Shown: positions 41,731 through 50,944 of the stretch, piece after piece | Layout: every line of letters begins with the position of its first letter | How positions within the stretch are numbered: the first letter of the stretch is position 1 | DNA from: Nitrospirillum viridazoti CBAmc | GTDB taxonomy: Bacteria; Pseudomonadota; Alphaproteobacteria; Azospirillales; Azospirillaceae | Direction of reading: 5' to 3' | Assembly: GCF_000730165.1 (NCBI RefSeq) | Contig: NZ_CP022110.1 | Coordinates: 1,185,501 to 1,249,500, forward strand | Length of the DNA: 64,000 nucleotides | The notes under the pieces: generated by a model | Told to the model about the DNA's origin: nothing | The model's database searches: none | What the model saw: only the letters and a program-made list of their open reading frames with translations | Position numbers and translations under genes: made by a program

Positions 41731-42324
41731 ATGACGCACGCACGCATCGCCGTGGTGTACCACAGCGGCTATGGCCACACCGCCCGCCAGGCGGCGGCGG
41801 TGGCGGAGGGCGCCGGCCAAGTGGCGGGGACCGAGGTCCTGCTGCTGGGGGTGGAAGAGGTGGATGGCCGCTGGAACGACCTGCTGGTGGCCGACGCGCT
41901 GATCTTTGGTGCGCCCACCTACATGGCCTCGGCCTCCGCCGCCTTCAAAGCCTTCCAGGACGCCACGTCCCGCTTGGTCATGACCAAAGGTTTCGTCTGG
42001 CGGGACAAGATCGCGGCGGGCTTCACCAATTCCGGCGGGCAATCGGGGGACAAGCTGTCGACACTGATGCAGATGGCCCTGTTCGCTGCCCAGCACGGCA
42101 TGCACTGGGTCAACCTGGGCCTGCCGCCGGGCAACAACACCTCCACCGGCTCGGCGGAAGACCTGAACCGCCTGGGCTTTTTCCTGGGCGCCGCCGCCCA
42201 GTCCAACGCCGACCAGGGGCCCGACCTGGCACCACCACCCTCGGACTTGGCCACCGCCCGCCATCTGGGCCGGCGGGTGGCCGAGGTCACGGCGCAGTTC
42301 CTGCGGGGACGGGCGGCGGCGTGA
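41731..42324 (+). CDS. Flavodoxin-family NAD(P)H:quinone oxidoreductase (WrbA-like)
   Basis: 197-residue flavodoxin-fold protein. The FMN phosphate loop is YHSGYGHTARQA (residues 10-21), and FGAPTYMASASAAFKAF with FTNSGGQSGDKLSTL matches the WrbA/flavodoxin reductase FMN contacts. It would reduce quinones or similar by two electrons. CGGAGAACGAC precedes the ATG. It lies directly behind the ECF41 gene, fitting the known pattern of ECF41 factors linked to an oxidoreductase, and probably shares the autoregulated promoter. Confidence 0.88.
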   Translation: MTHARIAVVYHSGYGHTARQAAAVAEGAGQVAGTEVLLLGVEEVDGRWNDLLVADALIFGAPTYMASASAAFKAFQDATSRLVMTKGFVWRDKIAAGFTNSGGQSGDKLSTLMQMALFAAQHGMHWVNLGLPPGNNTSTGSAEDLNRLGFFLGAAAQSNADQGPDLAPPPSDLATARHLGRRVAEVTAQFLRGRAAA

Positions 42325-42331
42325 TGGGTGG

Positions 42332-42343
42332 CAACTTAAGTTG
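42332..42343. promoter_or_regulatory. Palindrome in AT-rich region upstream of tyrosinase
   Basis: CAACTTAAGTTG is a perfect 12-base palindrome, immediately followed by TTGTAAAACAATTTAATC, in the otherwise GC-rich gap before the tyrosinase. It could be an operator for the tyrosinase transcript. No regulator gene is adjacent. Confidence 0.45.
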
Positions 42344-42484
42344 TAAAACAATTTAATCACCACCCGCATACGAATAGGCCCTTGGCGCCCTTACCCCGAT
42401 ACGCTCATACTCCAGGTTGTTGATCTTTTAATTAATGCGTTCATGGCGAGCAAGTCGCCAAGGCGCCTTGCGGGGGATGAACGG

Positions 42485-45151
42485 ATGGGGGATGGAATGC
42501 GGCGGCCGGTGACGGCAAGGGCCTGGTGGGGCGGCCTATGCGCCGCCGTGGCGCTGGGCGTGGGGCTGGCGGCGGGGGCGGCCGCCCAAGCCCCGGCCGC
42601 CGCCGCCGGCGCGCAGGTGGAAATCCTGGTCCATGGCGATGCCCAGACGGGTACGCACTTCGACTATGTCACCTGGGCGCCCAGCCCGACGCTGGTGCGG
42701 GTCCGTCCCGGCTCCGCCCTGCCGCCGGGGGCCACCGTCACCGTGGTGCTGACCAACGGCGCCGCCCCGGCCGAGGGCAAGGGCCATGTCAATTTCGCCC
42801 TGACGGCGGACGACTACAGGAAGGCGGTGGAGGGTGGCGGCGCCAAGGACCAGATCACCCTGACGCTGAAGGCCGACGGCACGCCCCAGCCCATCGTCGT
42901 GGCCGGCGACTTCCCGCACTTCAGCCGCGACGACAAGGACACGGCCATCGTTGCCCACCAGGGCAGCGCCACTGGGCCGGTGGTCGGCGGCGCCCAGGTC
43001 ATGGTGCGCGTGCGCCGCAATGAGGAGACGCTGAGCGCCGAGGAGCGCAGCCGCTTCCTCTGGGCGTTGGCGGCGCTGCGCTTCCAGAAGTCGCCGGATC
43101 CCCGCTGGCGCGACACCTACACCTTCCTGGTGGACATGCACGACATCGGCGCCCGTGGCTTCGCGGAACCGGCGGACATCGGCTATCCGGACCAGGAACA
43201 CAAGGCCGCAGCCTTCGTCGCCTGGCACCGCGCCTTCCTGCTGGAGCTGGAGCGGGCGCTGCAGAAGGTGGACCCTTCGGTCACGTTGCCCTACTGGCCC
43301 ATGTACTATTCGCCGGGCAAGGATGGGGCGACGGTGTTCCATGCCGACTTCACCGGCGCCAACACGGTGGCCGGCGACCCGGACTTCATGGCGACGGAAC
43401 TGATCCGTTTCGACGCCGGCAACCCGCTGTACGGCTGGAACATGCCGGGCCGCGGGCCGCTGATGCGCTGGCGGCAGGATCGCAACAACATCAAGCTGTT
43501 CAACACGCCGGGCATGCTGCTGGACACATCCAAGGCGGGGCTGAAGTCCAACTATTCCTTCATGGCCGGCTCGGTGGAGGCCAATCCCCACAACATCGGC
43601 CACGGCTGGTCCGGCGTGTGGATGTCCAACTGCATGATCTCGCCCAGCGATCCGATGTTCTGGCCCTTCCACACCTATTTCGACTGGCTGTGGGCGGCTT
43701 GGCAGCAGCATTACGACCGCTTCCGCTCCGACGGCGCCGATCCCGCGCAGTACTGGCCCAACGACGCCTATGCCGACGGCAAGCCCAGCAACAAGACCAA
43801 CCCGCTGGGCCATCACCTGCGCGATACCATGTGGCCGTGGAATGAGGAGATCCAGCCCAAGCCGGTGGAAACCTTCAGCGCCCGCCGGCCGCCGCAGACC
43901 GTGGGCGGCCCCTTCGCACCCTCCGGCGTGCCGGGCCTGTGGCCGCAGGCGCCGGCCAGGCCCACGCCGGGTGAGCTGATCGACTATGCCGGCTATGTCA
44001 CGCCCGACACCGACGCCGGCGTCGGCTATGACAACCTGCCGTGGTCGCCCAGGCAGCAGAGCCTGCCCTTCCAGGGCGACGCGCCCTCCACCGCCACGGC
44101 CCTGGCCGCCTTCCTGGCCAAGGATCGCCCGGCGGCCGACCGGGTGGAGCAGGCGGCACAGGTGGATCTGGCGGCGGCGTCCGACACCGGTGCCAAGAGC
44201 GCCCTCCAGGGCGTGGCCCTGGCGACCGCCGAGGATCCGGAGGTGCGCGCGGCCGCCCTGGACATTCTGGCCCGCGTCGATACCGCCACGGCGGTGGAGA
44301 CGGCCTACAAGGTAGAGGGCGACGCCAAGCATCCCACGCTGGCCCACGCGGTGGAACGGGTGCGGGCCATGGAGATGTTCGCCAACCGCCCGGTAGACAT
44401 GCCGGCGGAGGCAGCGCCACAGCCGATGCCCGTGCCCAAGACGATGTCTGTGTTGGACAAGGGCCTGTACACCGCCGCCCGCAACGGCGTGCCTGAAAAC
44501 GACCCCTGCGTCGTGGGCGGCCTGACGGTGGAGCTGCAGCGCTTCCTGGCGAAGCCGACCGACGCGGTGCGCATCTTCCCGCAGGATGCCGCGGCCTTCG
44601 TCGCCTCCACCAACCTGTTCGAGGCGGTGCCGGCGGCCAACAGCCGCCATGTGCATGGCCGGGCCATCGCCAGCTGCGCCACCCCGTTCAACAGGGCCGT
44701 GACGCTGGACACCATGCGCCGCCTTCTGAAGGCGAGTGCCACCACGCCCACCAGCGTGGGCGTCGATTGGTGGAAGACCAAGGCGCTGGCCGCCACCGTG
44801 CTGTCCCACAACGGCGACGCGGCCACCATCAGCCTGGTCAAGGGCCTGGCGGCGGACGCCAAGGCCACGGTGGAGTCCCGTGCGGCGGCCGTCAACAGCC
44901 TGCGCCATATGAACGAGGCGGCCTTCGAGGGCGTGGTGGGTGGCCTGGACCGGGACCGGACGGCCCCGGCGGAACTGAAGGCCCAGGCCATCGCCGCCGT
45001 CGGCGCCTATGTCCAGGACCATGGCCGCGACCTGCCGCCGGACCAGCGCGCCCGCCTGGCCCACCTGCTGGACACCCTGTCGGCGGCCTCGCCGGCGGAG
45101 CAGGCGGCGCTGAAGACGGCGCGGCGCATGCTGACGCTGGCGGCCGGCTGA
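42485..45151 (+). CDS. Exported tyrosinase (type-3 copper) with C-terminal repeat domain
   Basis: About 888-residue copper enzyme. A signal peptide (ARAWWGGLCAAVALGVGLAAGAAAQ) precedes a beta-rich N-terminal domain of about 140 residues. The CuA site has His in MHDIGARG, His in DQEHKAAAF and His in AWHRAFLLELE; CuB has NPHNIGHGW and DPMFWPFHTYFDWLW, so all six ligands are visible. It would oxidise phenols to quinones. The C-terminal 350 residues are helical with HEAT-like character (ATAEDPEVRAAALDILAR, SRAAAVNSLRHMNEAA), unusual for tyrosinases. ATG 42485, 42443 or 42497 are possible starts. The 136-residue gene downstream may be its partner. Confidence 0.9.
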   Translation: MGDGMRRPVTARAWWGGLCAAVALGVGLAAGAAAQAPAAAAGAQVEILVHGDAQTGTHFDYVTWAPSPTLVRVRPGSALPPGATVTVVLTNGAAPAEGKGHVNFALTADDYRKAVEGGGAKDQITLTLKADGTPQPIVVAGDFPHFSRDDKDTAIVAHQGSATGPVVGGAQVMVRVRRNEETLSAEERSRFLWALAALRFQKSPDPRWRDTYTFLVDMHDIGARGFAEPADIGYPDQEHKAAAFVAWHRAFLLELERALQKVDPSVTLPYWPMYYSPGKDGATVFHADFTGANTVAGDPDFMATELIRFDAGNPLYGWNMPGRGPLMRWRQDRNNIKLFNTPGMLLDTSKAGLKSNYSFMAGSVEANPHNIGHGWSGVWMSNCMISPSDPMFWPFHTYFDWLWAAWQQHYDRFRSDGADPAQYWPNDAYADGKPSNKTNPLGHHLRDTMWPWNEEIQPKPVETFSARRPPQTVGGPFAPSGVPGLWPQAPARPTPGELIDYAGYVTPDTDAGVGYDNLPWSPRQQSLPFQGDAPSTATALAAFLAKDRPAADRVEQAAQVDLAAASDTGAKSALQGVALATAEDPEVRAAALDILARVDTATAVETAYKVEGDAKHPTLAHAVERVRAMEMFANRPVDMPAEAAPQPMPVPKTMSVLDKGLYTAARNGVPENDPCVVGGLTVELQRFLAKPTDAVRIFPQDAAAFVASTNLFEAVPAANSRHVHGRAIASCATPFNRAVTLDTMRRLLKASATTPTSVGVDWWKTKALAATVLSHNGDAATISLVKGLAADAKATVESRAAAVNSLRHMNEAAFEGVVGGLDRDRTAPAELKAQAIAAVGAYVQDHGRDLPPDQRARLAHLLDTLSAASPAEQAALKTARRMLTLAAG

Positions 45152-45229
45152 CCCCGTTCACTCCGTCCGCCGGACGGCGTCGTGGCCCGCATGCCCCGCC
45201 GTCCGGTCCTTGCCCCAAGGAAAGTCCCC

Positions 45230-45640
45230 ATGGCCAATCCACCGACCTTCACCGATGTGCAGACTATCCTGTTCACCATCACCGCCTCGCAGGACGACGT
45301 CCAGGCGCGCTATGAGATTTACGGCCGCCACGACGCCCAGGGCCGCTACAGCTGGGAGACGGAGCGGGAACTGCTGACCTCCATCGCCAACCCCTATGGC
45401 GGCGGGCAGGCCAGCAGCGACACGCCGCTGATCCCCGATCTGCCCTATGCCACCATGAGCGACGCCGACATCACCCAGAAGTGCGCGCTGGTGCGCATGC
45501 TGTCGCCCAGTGCCGATGGCAAGACGCCGGCCCGCATGCCGGTGCTGAGCCCCGCCACGGCGCGGCGCCATGCCACCGCCGATGAACTGGCGACCATCCG
45601 CGACTGGCTGCGCACCGTGCCCTATCCGCGTGGCTTCTGA
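45230..45640 (+). CDS. Small protein of unknown function downstream of tyrosinase
   Basis: 136-residue soluble protein that I do not recognise. AAGGAAAGTCCCC precedes ATG 45230. It has no signal peptide. It opens PTFTDVQTILFTITASQDDVQARYEIYGRHD and ends in a short helix (ADELATIRDWLRTVPYPRGF). One cysteine (KCALVRML) is present. It is 78 bases after the tyrosinase on the same strand and may be co-expressed, for example as a folding or copper-handling helper, but nothing in the sequence proves this. Confidence 0.6.
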   Translation: MANPPTFTDVQTILFTITASQDDVQARYEIYGRHDAQGRYSWETERELLTSIANPYGGGQASSDTPLIPDLPYATMSDADITQKCALVRMLSPSADGKTPARMPVLSPATARRHATADELATIRDWLRTVPYPRGF

Positions 45641-45768
45641 GACCGGGCGGCCGCGACTCACACGAGCTATTTTCGGATACGATATCCTGCATGCCGGCGG
45701 GTCGGGGCCCCACCGGTTGCGCTCAGGGCCGTCATGGGGCCATTCATCAACCCAAGGTCCGGCCCAAA

Positions 45769-45796
45769 TGGCACCCCGATGCCGCAGGGGGTGCCA
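45769..45796. terminator. Hairpin between the small gene and the S10 peptidase
   Basis: TGGCACCCC and GGGGTGCCA form a perfect nine-base stem with a ten-base loop. There is no T-run after it, so it may be a Rho-assisted terminator or an mRNA structure. A GGATA-CGA-TATCC inverted repeat lies earlier in the gap at 45675-45687. Confidence 0.4.
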
Positions 45797-45879
45797 CGGG
45801 CTTGCGGGGCGGTGGCGACCATGGTCTAAAAGTCGCCATCAGGCACAAAGATGCCGACCGATCAGGGGGACCATCCTTC

Positions 45880-47385
45880 ATGCGCATCACCACTTTCGTC
45901 TCGTGCTTCGCCCTGTTGATGGCCATGGGCGCGCCCACCTATGCCGCTGACAAGCCCGCCGACAAGCCGGGCAAGGAAGCGCCGAAAGATGATGGCGAGC
46001 TGGCGCCGTTCCCGGCCCCGAAGTCGGTCAAGCAGACGGCCACCATCGCCGGCAAGCGCGTCGAGTACACGGCCACCGTCGGCTCCCTGCCGGTGAAGGA
46101 TGAGAAGGGCAAGACCATTGGCGAGGTGGTGTACACCGCCTACACCGTCGCCGGTTCCGGCGCCGCCGCGCGCCCGGTGACCTTCGCCTTCAACGGCGGC
46201 CCTGGCGCCTCCTCCGTCTATCTGAACCTGGGCGCCATTGGGCCGAAGCAGGTGGCCTTCGGCAAGGCCGGCGACAGCCCGTCCGACCCGGCCATCCTGA
46301 AGGACAACGCCAACAGCTGGCTGGACTTCACCGACCTGGTCTTCATCGACCCCATCGGCACCGGCTTCTCCCGCACCAAGGTGGATGAGGAACAGACGAA
46401 GAAGGCCTTCTACACGGCCGATTCCGACATCCATTACCTCAGCCGCATCATCTATGACTGGCTGCTGACCAACAACCGCCTGACCAGCAAGAAGTACCTG
46501 GTGGGCGAGAGCTACGGCGGCTATCGCCTGCCGCGCCTGGCCTATTACCTGCAGAGCCGCATCGGCGTGGGCGTGTCGGGCATGACCCTGGTGTCGCCCT
46601 ACCTGGACCCGCCGGCCATCGGTGAGGCCGACGCCCTGTCGCCCCTGCCGTGGATGATCAACCTGACGGCCATGGCCGCCGGCAATTTCGAGCGCCAGGG
46701 CAAGCCCCTGAACGAGACCACCATGGGCCCGGTCGAGAAGTATGACCGCACCGAGTTCATGCAGGACCTGATGGCCGGCCCGCGCGACAAGGCCGCCACC
46801 GACCGCCTGTCCGCCAAGGTGGCGGAGCTGACCGGCCTGGACCCCAAGCTGGTGCGCCGCATGAACGGCCGGGTGGACATCGGCACCTACCTGCGTGAAA
46901 TCCACCGCGCCGACGGCAAGGTGGGCTCGGTCTACGACAGCAACGTCACCGCCTTCGACCCGTTCCCCTCCAGCGCCGAGGCCCGGTACAACGACCCGCT
47001 GCTGGACGGCCTGATCGCCCCCACCACGTCGGCTATGGCGGACTTCGTCACCAACCAGGTCGGCTGGAAGGTGGAGGCGCGCTACAACGCCCTGTCGTAT
47101 GAGGTCAACAAGCTGTGGGACCGGGACGACACCGACAACCCCGTCACCGACCTGCGCAAGGCCATCGCCAACGACCCCAAGATGGCGGTGACCATCGTCC
47201 ACGGCTGGAACGACCTGTCCTGCCCCTACTTCGGCTCGCGCATGCTGATCGACCAGATGCCGACCTACGGCGTCGCGGAGCGGGTGAAGCTGCGCATGTA
47301 CCCCGGCGGCCACATGTTCTACGCCCGCCCCGACAGCGGCGCCGCCTTCCGCAAGGACGTGATGGCGATGTACGACGCCAAGTGA
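45880..47385 (+). CDS. Exported S10-family serine carboxypeptidase-like protein
   Basis: 501-residue peptidase S10 protein with signal peptide (residues 1-22, LLMAMGAPTYA) and a lysine/proline-rich linker (DKPADKPGKEAPKDD). FNGGPGASSVYLNLG is the oxyanion motif. GESYGGYR gives nucleophile Ser211, HGWND gives Asp445 and GGHMF gives His478, so the triad is complete. It would trim C-terminal residues or hydrolyse acyl groups outside the cytosol. AGGGGGACC precedes ATG 45880. A strong intrinsic terminator follows 25 bases after the stop. Confidence 0.92.
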   Translation: MRITTFVSCFALLMAMGAPTYAADKPADKPGKEAPKDDGELAPFPAPKSVKQTATIAGKRVEYTATVGSLPVKDEKGKTIGEVVYTAYTVAGSGAAARPVTFAFNGGPGASSVYLNLGAIGPKQVAFGKAGDSPSDPAILKDNANSWLDFTDLVFIDPIGTGFSRTKVDEEQTKKAFYTADSDIHYLSRIIYDWLLTNNRLTSKKYLVGESYGGYRLPRLAYYLQSRIGVGVSGMTLVSPYLDPPAIGEADALSPLPWMINLTAMAAGNFERQGKPLNETTMGPVEKYDRTEFMQDLMAGPRDKAATDRLSAKVAELTGLDPKLVRRMNGRVDIGTYLREIHRADGKVGSVYDSNVTAFDPFPSSAEARYNDPLLDGLIAPTTSAMADFVTNQVGWKVEARYNALSYEVNKLWDRDDTDNPVTDLRKAIANDPKMAVTIVHGWNDLSCPYFGSRMLIDQMPTYGVAERVKLRMYPGGHMFYARPDSGAAFRKDVMAMYDAK

Positions 47386-47409
47386 GATTGAACCTGAGGT
47401 AAAGTGATC

Positions 47410-47440
47410 GCCGGCCGGGACACGCTCCCGGCCGGCTTTT
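47410..47440 (+). terminator. Intrinsic terminator after the S10 peptidase gene
   Basis: GCCGGCCGGGA and TCCCGGCCGGC form a perfect 11-base stem with a five-base loop, followed directly by TTTTC. This is the clearest Rho-independent terminator in the window. The DNA glycosylase gene starts 18 bases later. Confidence 0.85.
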
Positions 47441-47457
47441 CATTTGGGGAGATGCGC

Positions 47458-48143
47458 ATGTCGGATTTCGATGCGGTCGTGGCGCTGGCGGCGGCTCGCC
47501 ATGGTGGGCCCGAGGCGCTGGAGGCCAAGCTGGCCGAGCACCGGTCGCGCACTGCTGATGCCATCGCCGCCATCCCCGACGCCCGCATCCTGGCGGAGAT
47601 GACGCGCCACCTGTTCCAGGGCGGCTTCTCCTGGAAGGTCATCAACGCCAAATGGCCCGGCTTCGAAGAGGCGTTCGAAGGCTTCGACGTCCACCGCTGC
47701 GCTGCCATGTCGGAAGAGTGGTTCGACGCGCTGTTGAAGGACACGCGCATCATCCGCAACGCCGCCAAGGTGCGGGCGGTGCAGGTGAACGCCCAGTTCC
47801 TGCTGGACCTGGCGGCTGAACACGGCAGTGCGGCCCGCTTCTTCGCCGGCTGGCCCGACGCCGACTTTGTGGGTTTGCTGGAGGTGCTGAAGAAACGCGC
47901 CAGCCGCCTGGGCGGCGAGACCGGCATGCGCTTCCTGCGCACCCTGGGCAAGCCCGCCTTCATTCTCACCCAGGACGTGGTGACGGCCCTGATCCGCGAA
48001 GGCGTGCTGACCAAGGCGCCGGGCGGCAAGGGCGACATGGCCAAGGTGCAGCAGGCGTTCAACACGTGGTCGGCGGAGACCGGCCGCGATCTGACGGCAC
48101 TGAGCCGACTCCTGGCCATGAGTGTCGAAAGCGGGCCGTATCA

Positions 48144-48147
<4 letters not shown>
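47458..48147 (+). CDS. DNA-3-methyladenine glycosylase I-like protein
   Basis: 229-residue helical protein of the Tag-type base-excision glycosylase fold. [52 protein letters not shown] matches the Tag core, in which the Trp and Glu line the base pocket. It removes alkylated bases such as 3-methyladenine. It differs from canonical Tag in lacking an obvious zinc-binding N-terminus, so function on standard substrates is likely but not certain. GGGGAG lies six bases before ATG 47458; ATG 47452 is an alternative. Its stop overlaps the convergent ABC ATPase stop by four bases. Confidence 0.82.
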
Positions 48148-49208
<1,061 letters not shown>

Positions 49209-49217
49209 GGGGTTGGG

Positions 49218-50060
49218 TCAGCCTTTCACGGCGCCGGCCGTGAGGCCCTGCACCAGATAGCGTTGGATCAGCAGGAAGAAGGCGCCGACCGGCAGCAGGG
49301 CCAGCACGCCGGCCGCCATCATCTGCCCGAAATCGACCGAGAATTTGGAGACGAAGCCCAGCAGCCCAGCGGGGAAGGTGCTGACGGCGGCGGAGGAGTT
49401 CAGCATCAGGCTGAACAGCAGCTCGCTCCACGCCGCGGTGAAGACGAAGCCGCCGGTGGCCGCCAGACCCGGCAGGGTCAGGGGCAGGATGACCCGCCGC
49501 AGGGCCTGGAAACGGGTGGCGCCGTCCATCATCGCCGCCTCCTCCAAATCCTTCGGGATGGCCTCGAAGAAGGATTGCATGAGGAAGGCGGCGAAGGGGG
49601 TGTTGAAGGCGGTATAGACCACCACCAGGCCGCTCAGGCTGTTGGTCAGGCCCAACGGGGACAGCAAGCGGAAGATGGGCGCCACGATGATGACCAGGGG
49701 GAACATCTGGCTGACCAGCATCACCCCCATCACCCAGGCCTTGCCCCGGAAGCGGAAGCGCGAGAAGGCGTAGCCGGCGGCCGATGCGGCGGCGGTGGCC
49801 AGCAGGCCGGTCGCGGCGGAAACGATCAGGCTGTTGCGGAAGAACAGCGGGAACTGGCTGTGGCGCAGGACGGATCCGTAATGGTCCAGCGTCACGCGGG
49901 AGGGCCACAGCCGCACGCCCTCGCCATACATCAGATCGTCGGGCGTCAGCGACACCTTCAGCAGCCAGAACAGGGGAAACAGGGCGAAGGCGACGAACGC
50001 CGCCAGCGCCAGGGCATGCAGCAGGCGGGCCCCAATAATGTGGGTGGCGGTCTTGTTCAT
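49218..50060 (-). CDS. ABC transporter permease, MalG type
   Basis: 280-residue inner-membrane permease with about six helices. The EAA loop is EAIPKDLEEAAMMDGATRFQALRRVILPL, which couples to the ATPase. The long C-terminal part (SKFSVDFGQMMAAGVLALLPVGAFFLLIQRYLVQGLTAGAVKG) is typical of MalG/CUT1 permeases. Its ATG overlaps the stop of the first permease gene by four bases, a sign of translational coupling. Confidence 0.94.
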   Translation of the reverse strand: MNKTATHIIGARLLHALALAAFVAFALFPLFWLLKVSLTPDDLMYGEGVRLWPSRVTLDHYGSVLRHSQFPLFFRNSLIVSAATGLLATAAASAAGYAFSRFRFRGKAWVMGVMLVSQMFPLVIIVAPIFRLLSPLGLTNSLSGLVVVYTAFNTPFAAFLMQSFFEAIPKDLEEAAMMDGATRFQALRRVILPLTLPGLAATGGFVFTAAWSELLFSLMLNSSAAVSTFPAGLLGFVSKFSVDFGQMMAAGVLALLPVGAFFLLIQRYLVQGLTAGAVKG

Positions 50061-50944
50061 GCCCGCTCCGTCATTGCGTGGCGCAGCACCATGACGGCGG
50101 CGGCATAGGCCAGCAGCAACACCAGCAGCACGGCGGCCACGGCGGAGGCGTAGCCGAAGTCCAGGCGCTGGAAGGCCAGGGTGAAGATATAGCTGGACAG
50201 GATCTGTGTGGCGTCGGCCGGCCCGCCCTTGGTCATGACCACGATCAATTCGGCGAAATTGGCCACCCACACGGTGCGCAACATGACGGTTATGGCGATG
50301 GTGGGCGCCAGCAGGGGCAGGGTGACGCGGCGGAAGCGCAGCAGCGGCCCGGCGCCGTCCATGGCCGCCGCCTCATAGATGTCCTTGGGAATGGACTGCA
50401 GGGCCGCCAGCAGCGTGATGGCGAAGAAGGGGATGCCCCACCAGACGTTGGCGGCGATGGGCCCCCACAACGCCAGGTGCGGGTCGGACAGGATGTTCTC
50501 CGGCGTGGCCAGCAGGCCCAGCCCGTGCAGCCAATGGGGCAGCGGGCCGATCACCGGGTTGAACAGCCAGGCCCAGGTGAGGCCGGACAGGAAGCCCGGC
50601 ACCGCCCAGGGCAGGAAGACCAGGGCCTGCACCAGGCCGCGCCCGGGGAACGGCCGGTCCAGCAGCAGCGCCAGGATGAGGCCAAAGCCGAACTGCAGGG
50701 CCACCGATACCGCCGTCCACACCACCGTGTTGCGCAGCGCCGTCCAGAAGCCGTCATCGTCCAGCATCTCCCGGAAATGATCCAGGCCGACGAAGTCGCC
50801 GCTCAGGGGGTCCAGCAGGATCAGGTCATGGAAGGCGTAGGATAGGCCGGTGACCAGCGGCACCAGCATGATGGCGGCGATCAGTAGCAGCGACGGTGCC
50901 GCGTAGAGATAGGGTTCCAGCCTCAGGGCCAGGGCGCGGCTCAT
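50057..50944 (-). CDS. ABC transporter permease, MalF/UgpA type
   Basis: 295-residue permease. Helices include LYAAPSLLLIAAIMLVPLVTGL, and the coupling loop is QSIPKDIYEAAAMDGAGPLLRFRRVTLPLL. Sequence LVFLPWAVPGFLSGLTWAWLFNPVIGPLPHWL is characteristic of CUT1 permeases. It starts within the last four bases of the binding-protein gene and overlaps the next permease by four bases. Confidence 0.94.
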   Translation of the reverse strand: MSRALALRLEPYLYAAPSLLLIAAIMLVPLVTGLSYAFHDLILLDPLSGDFVGLDHFREMLDDDGFWTALRNTVVWTAVSVALQFGFGLILALLLDRPFPGRGLVQALVFLPWAVPGFLSGLTWAWLFNPVIGPLPHWLHGLGLLATPENILSDPHLALWGPIAANVWWGIPFFAITLLAALQSIPKDIYEAAAMDGAGPLLRFRRVTLPLLAPTIAITVMLRTVWVANFAELIVVMTKGGPADATQILSSYIFTLAFQRLDFGYASAVAAVLLVLLLAYAAAVMVLRHAMTERA

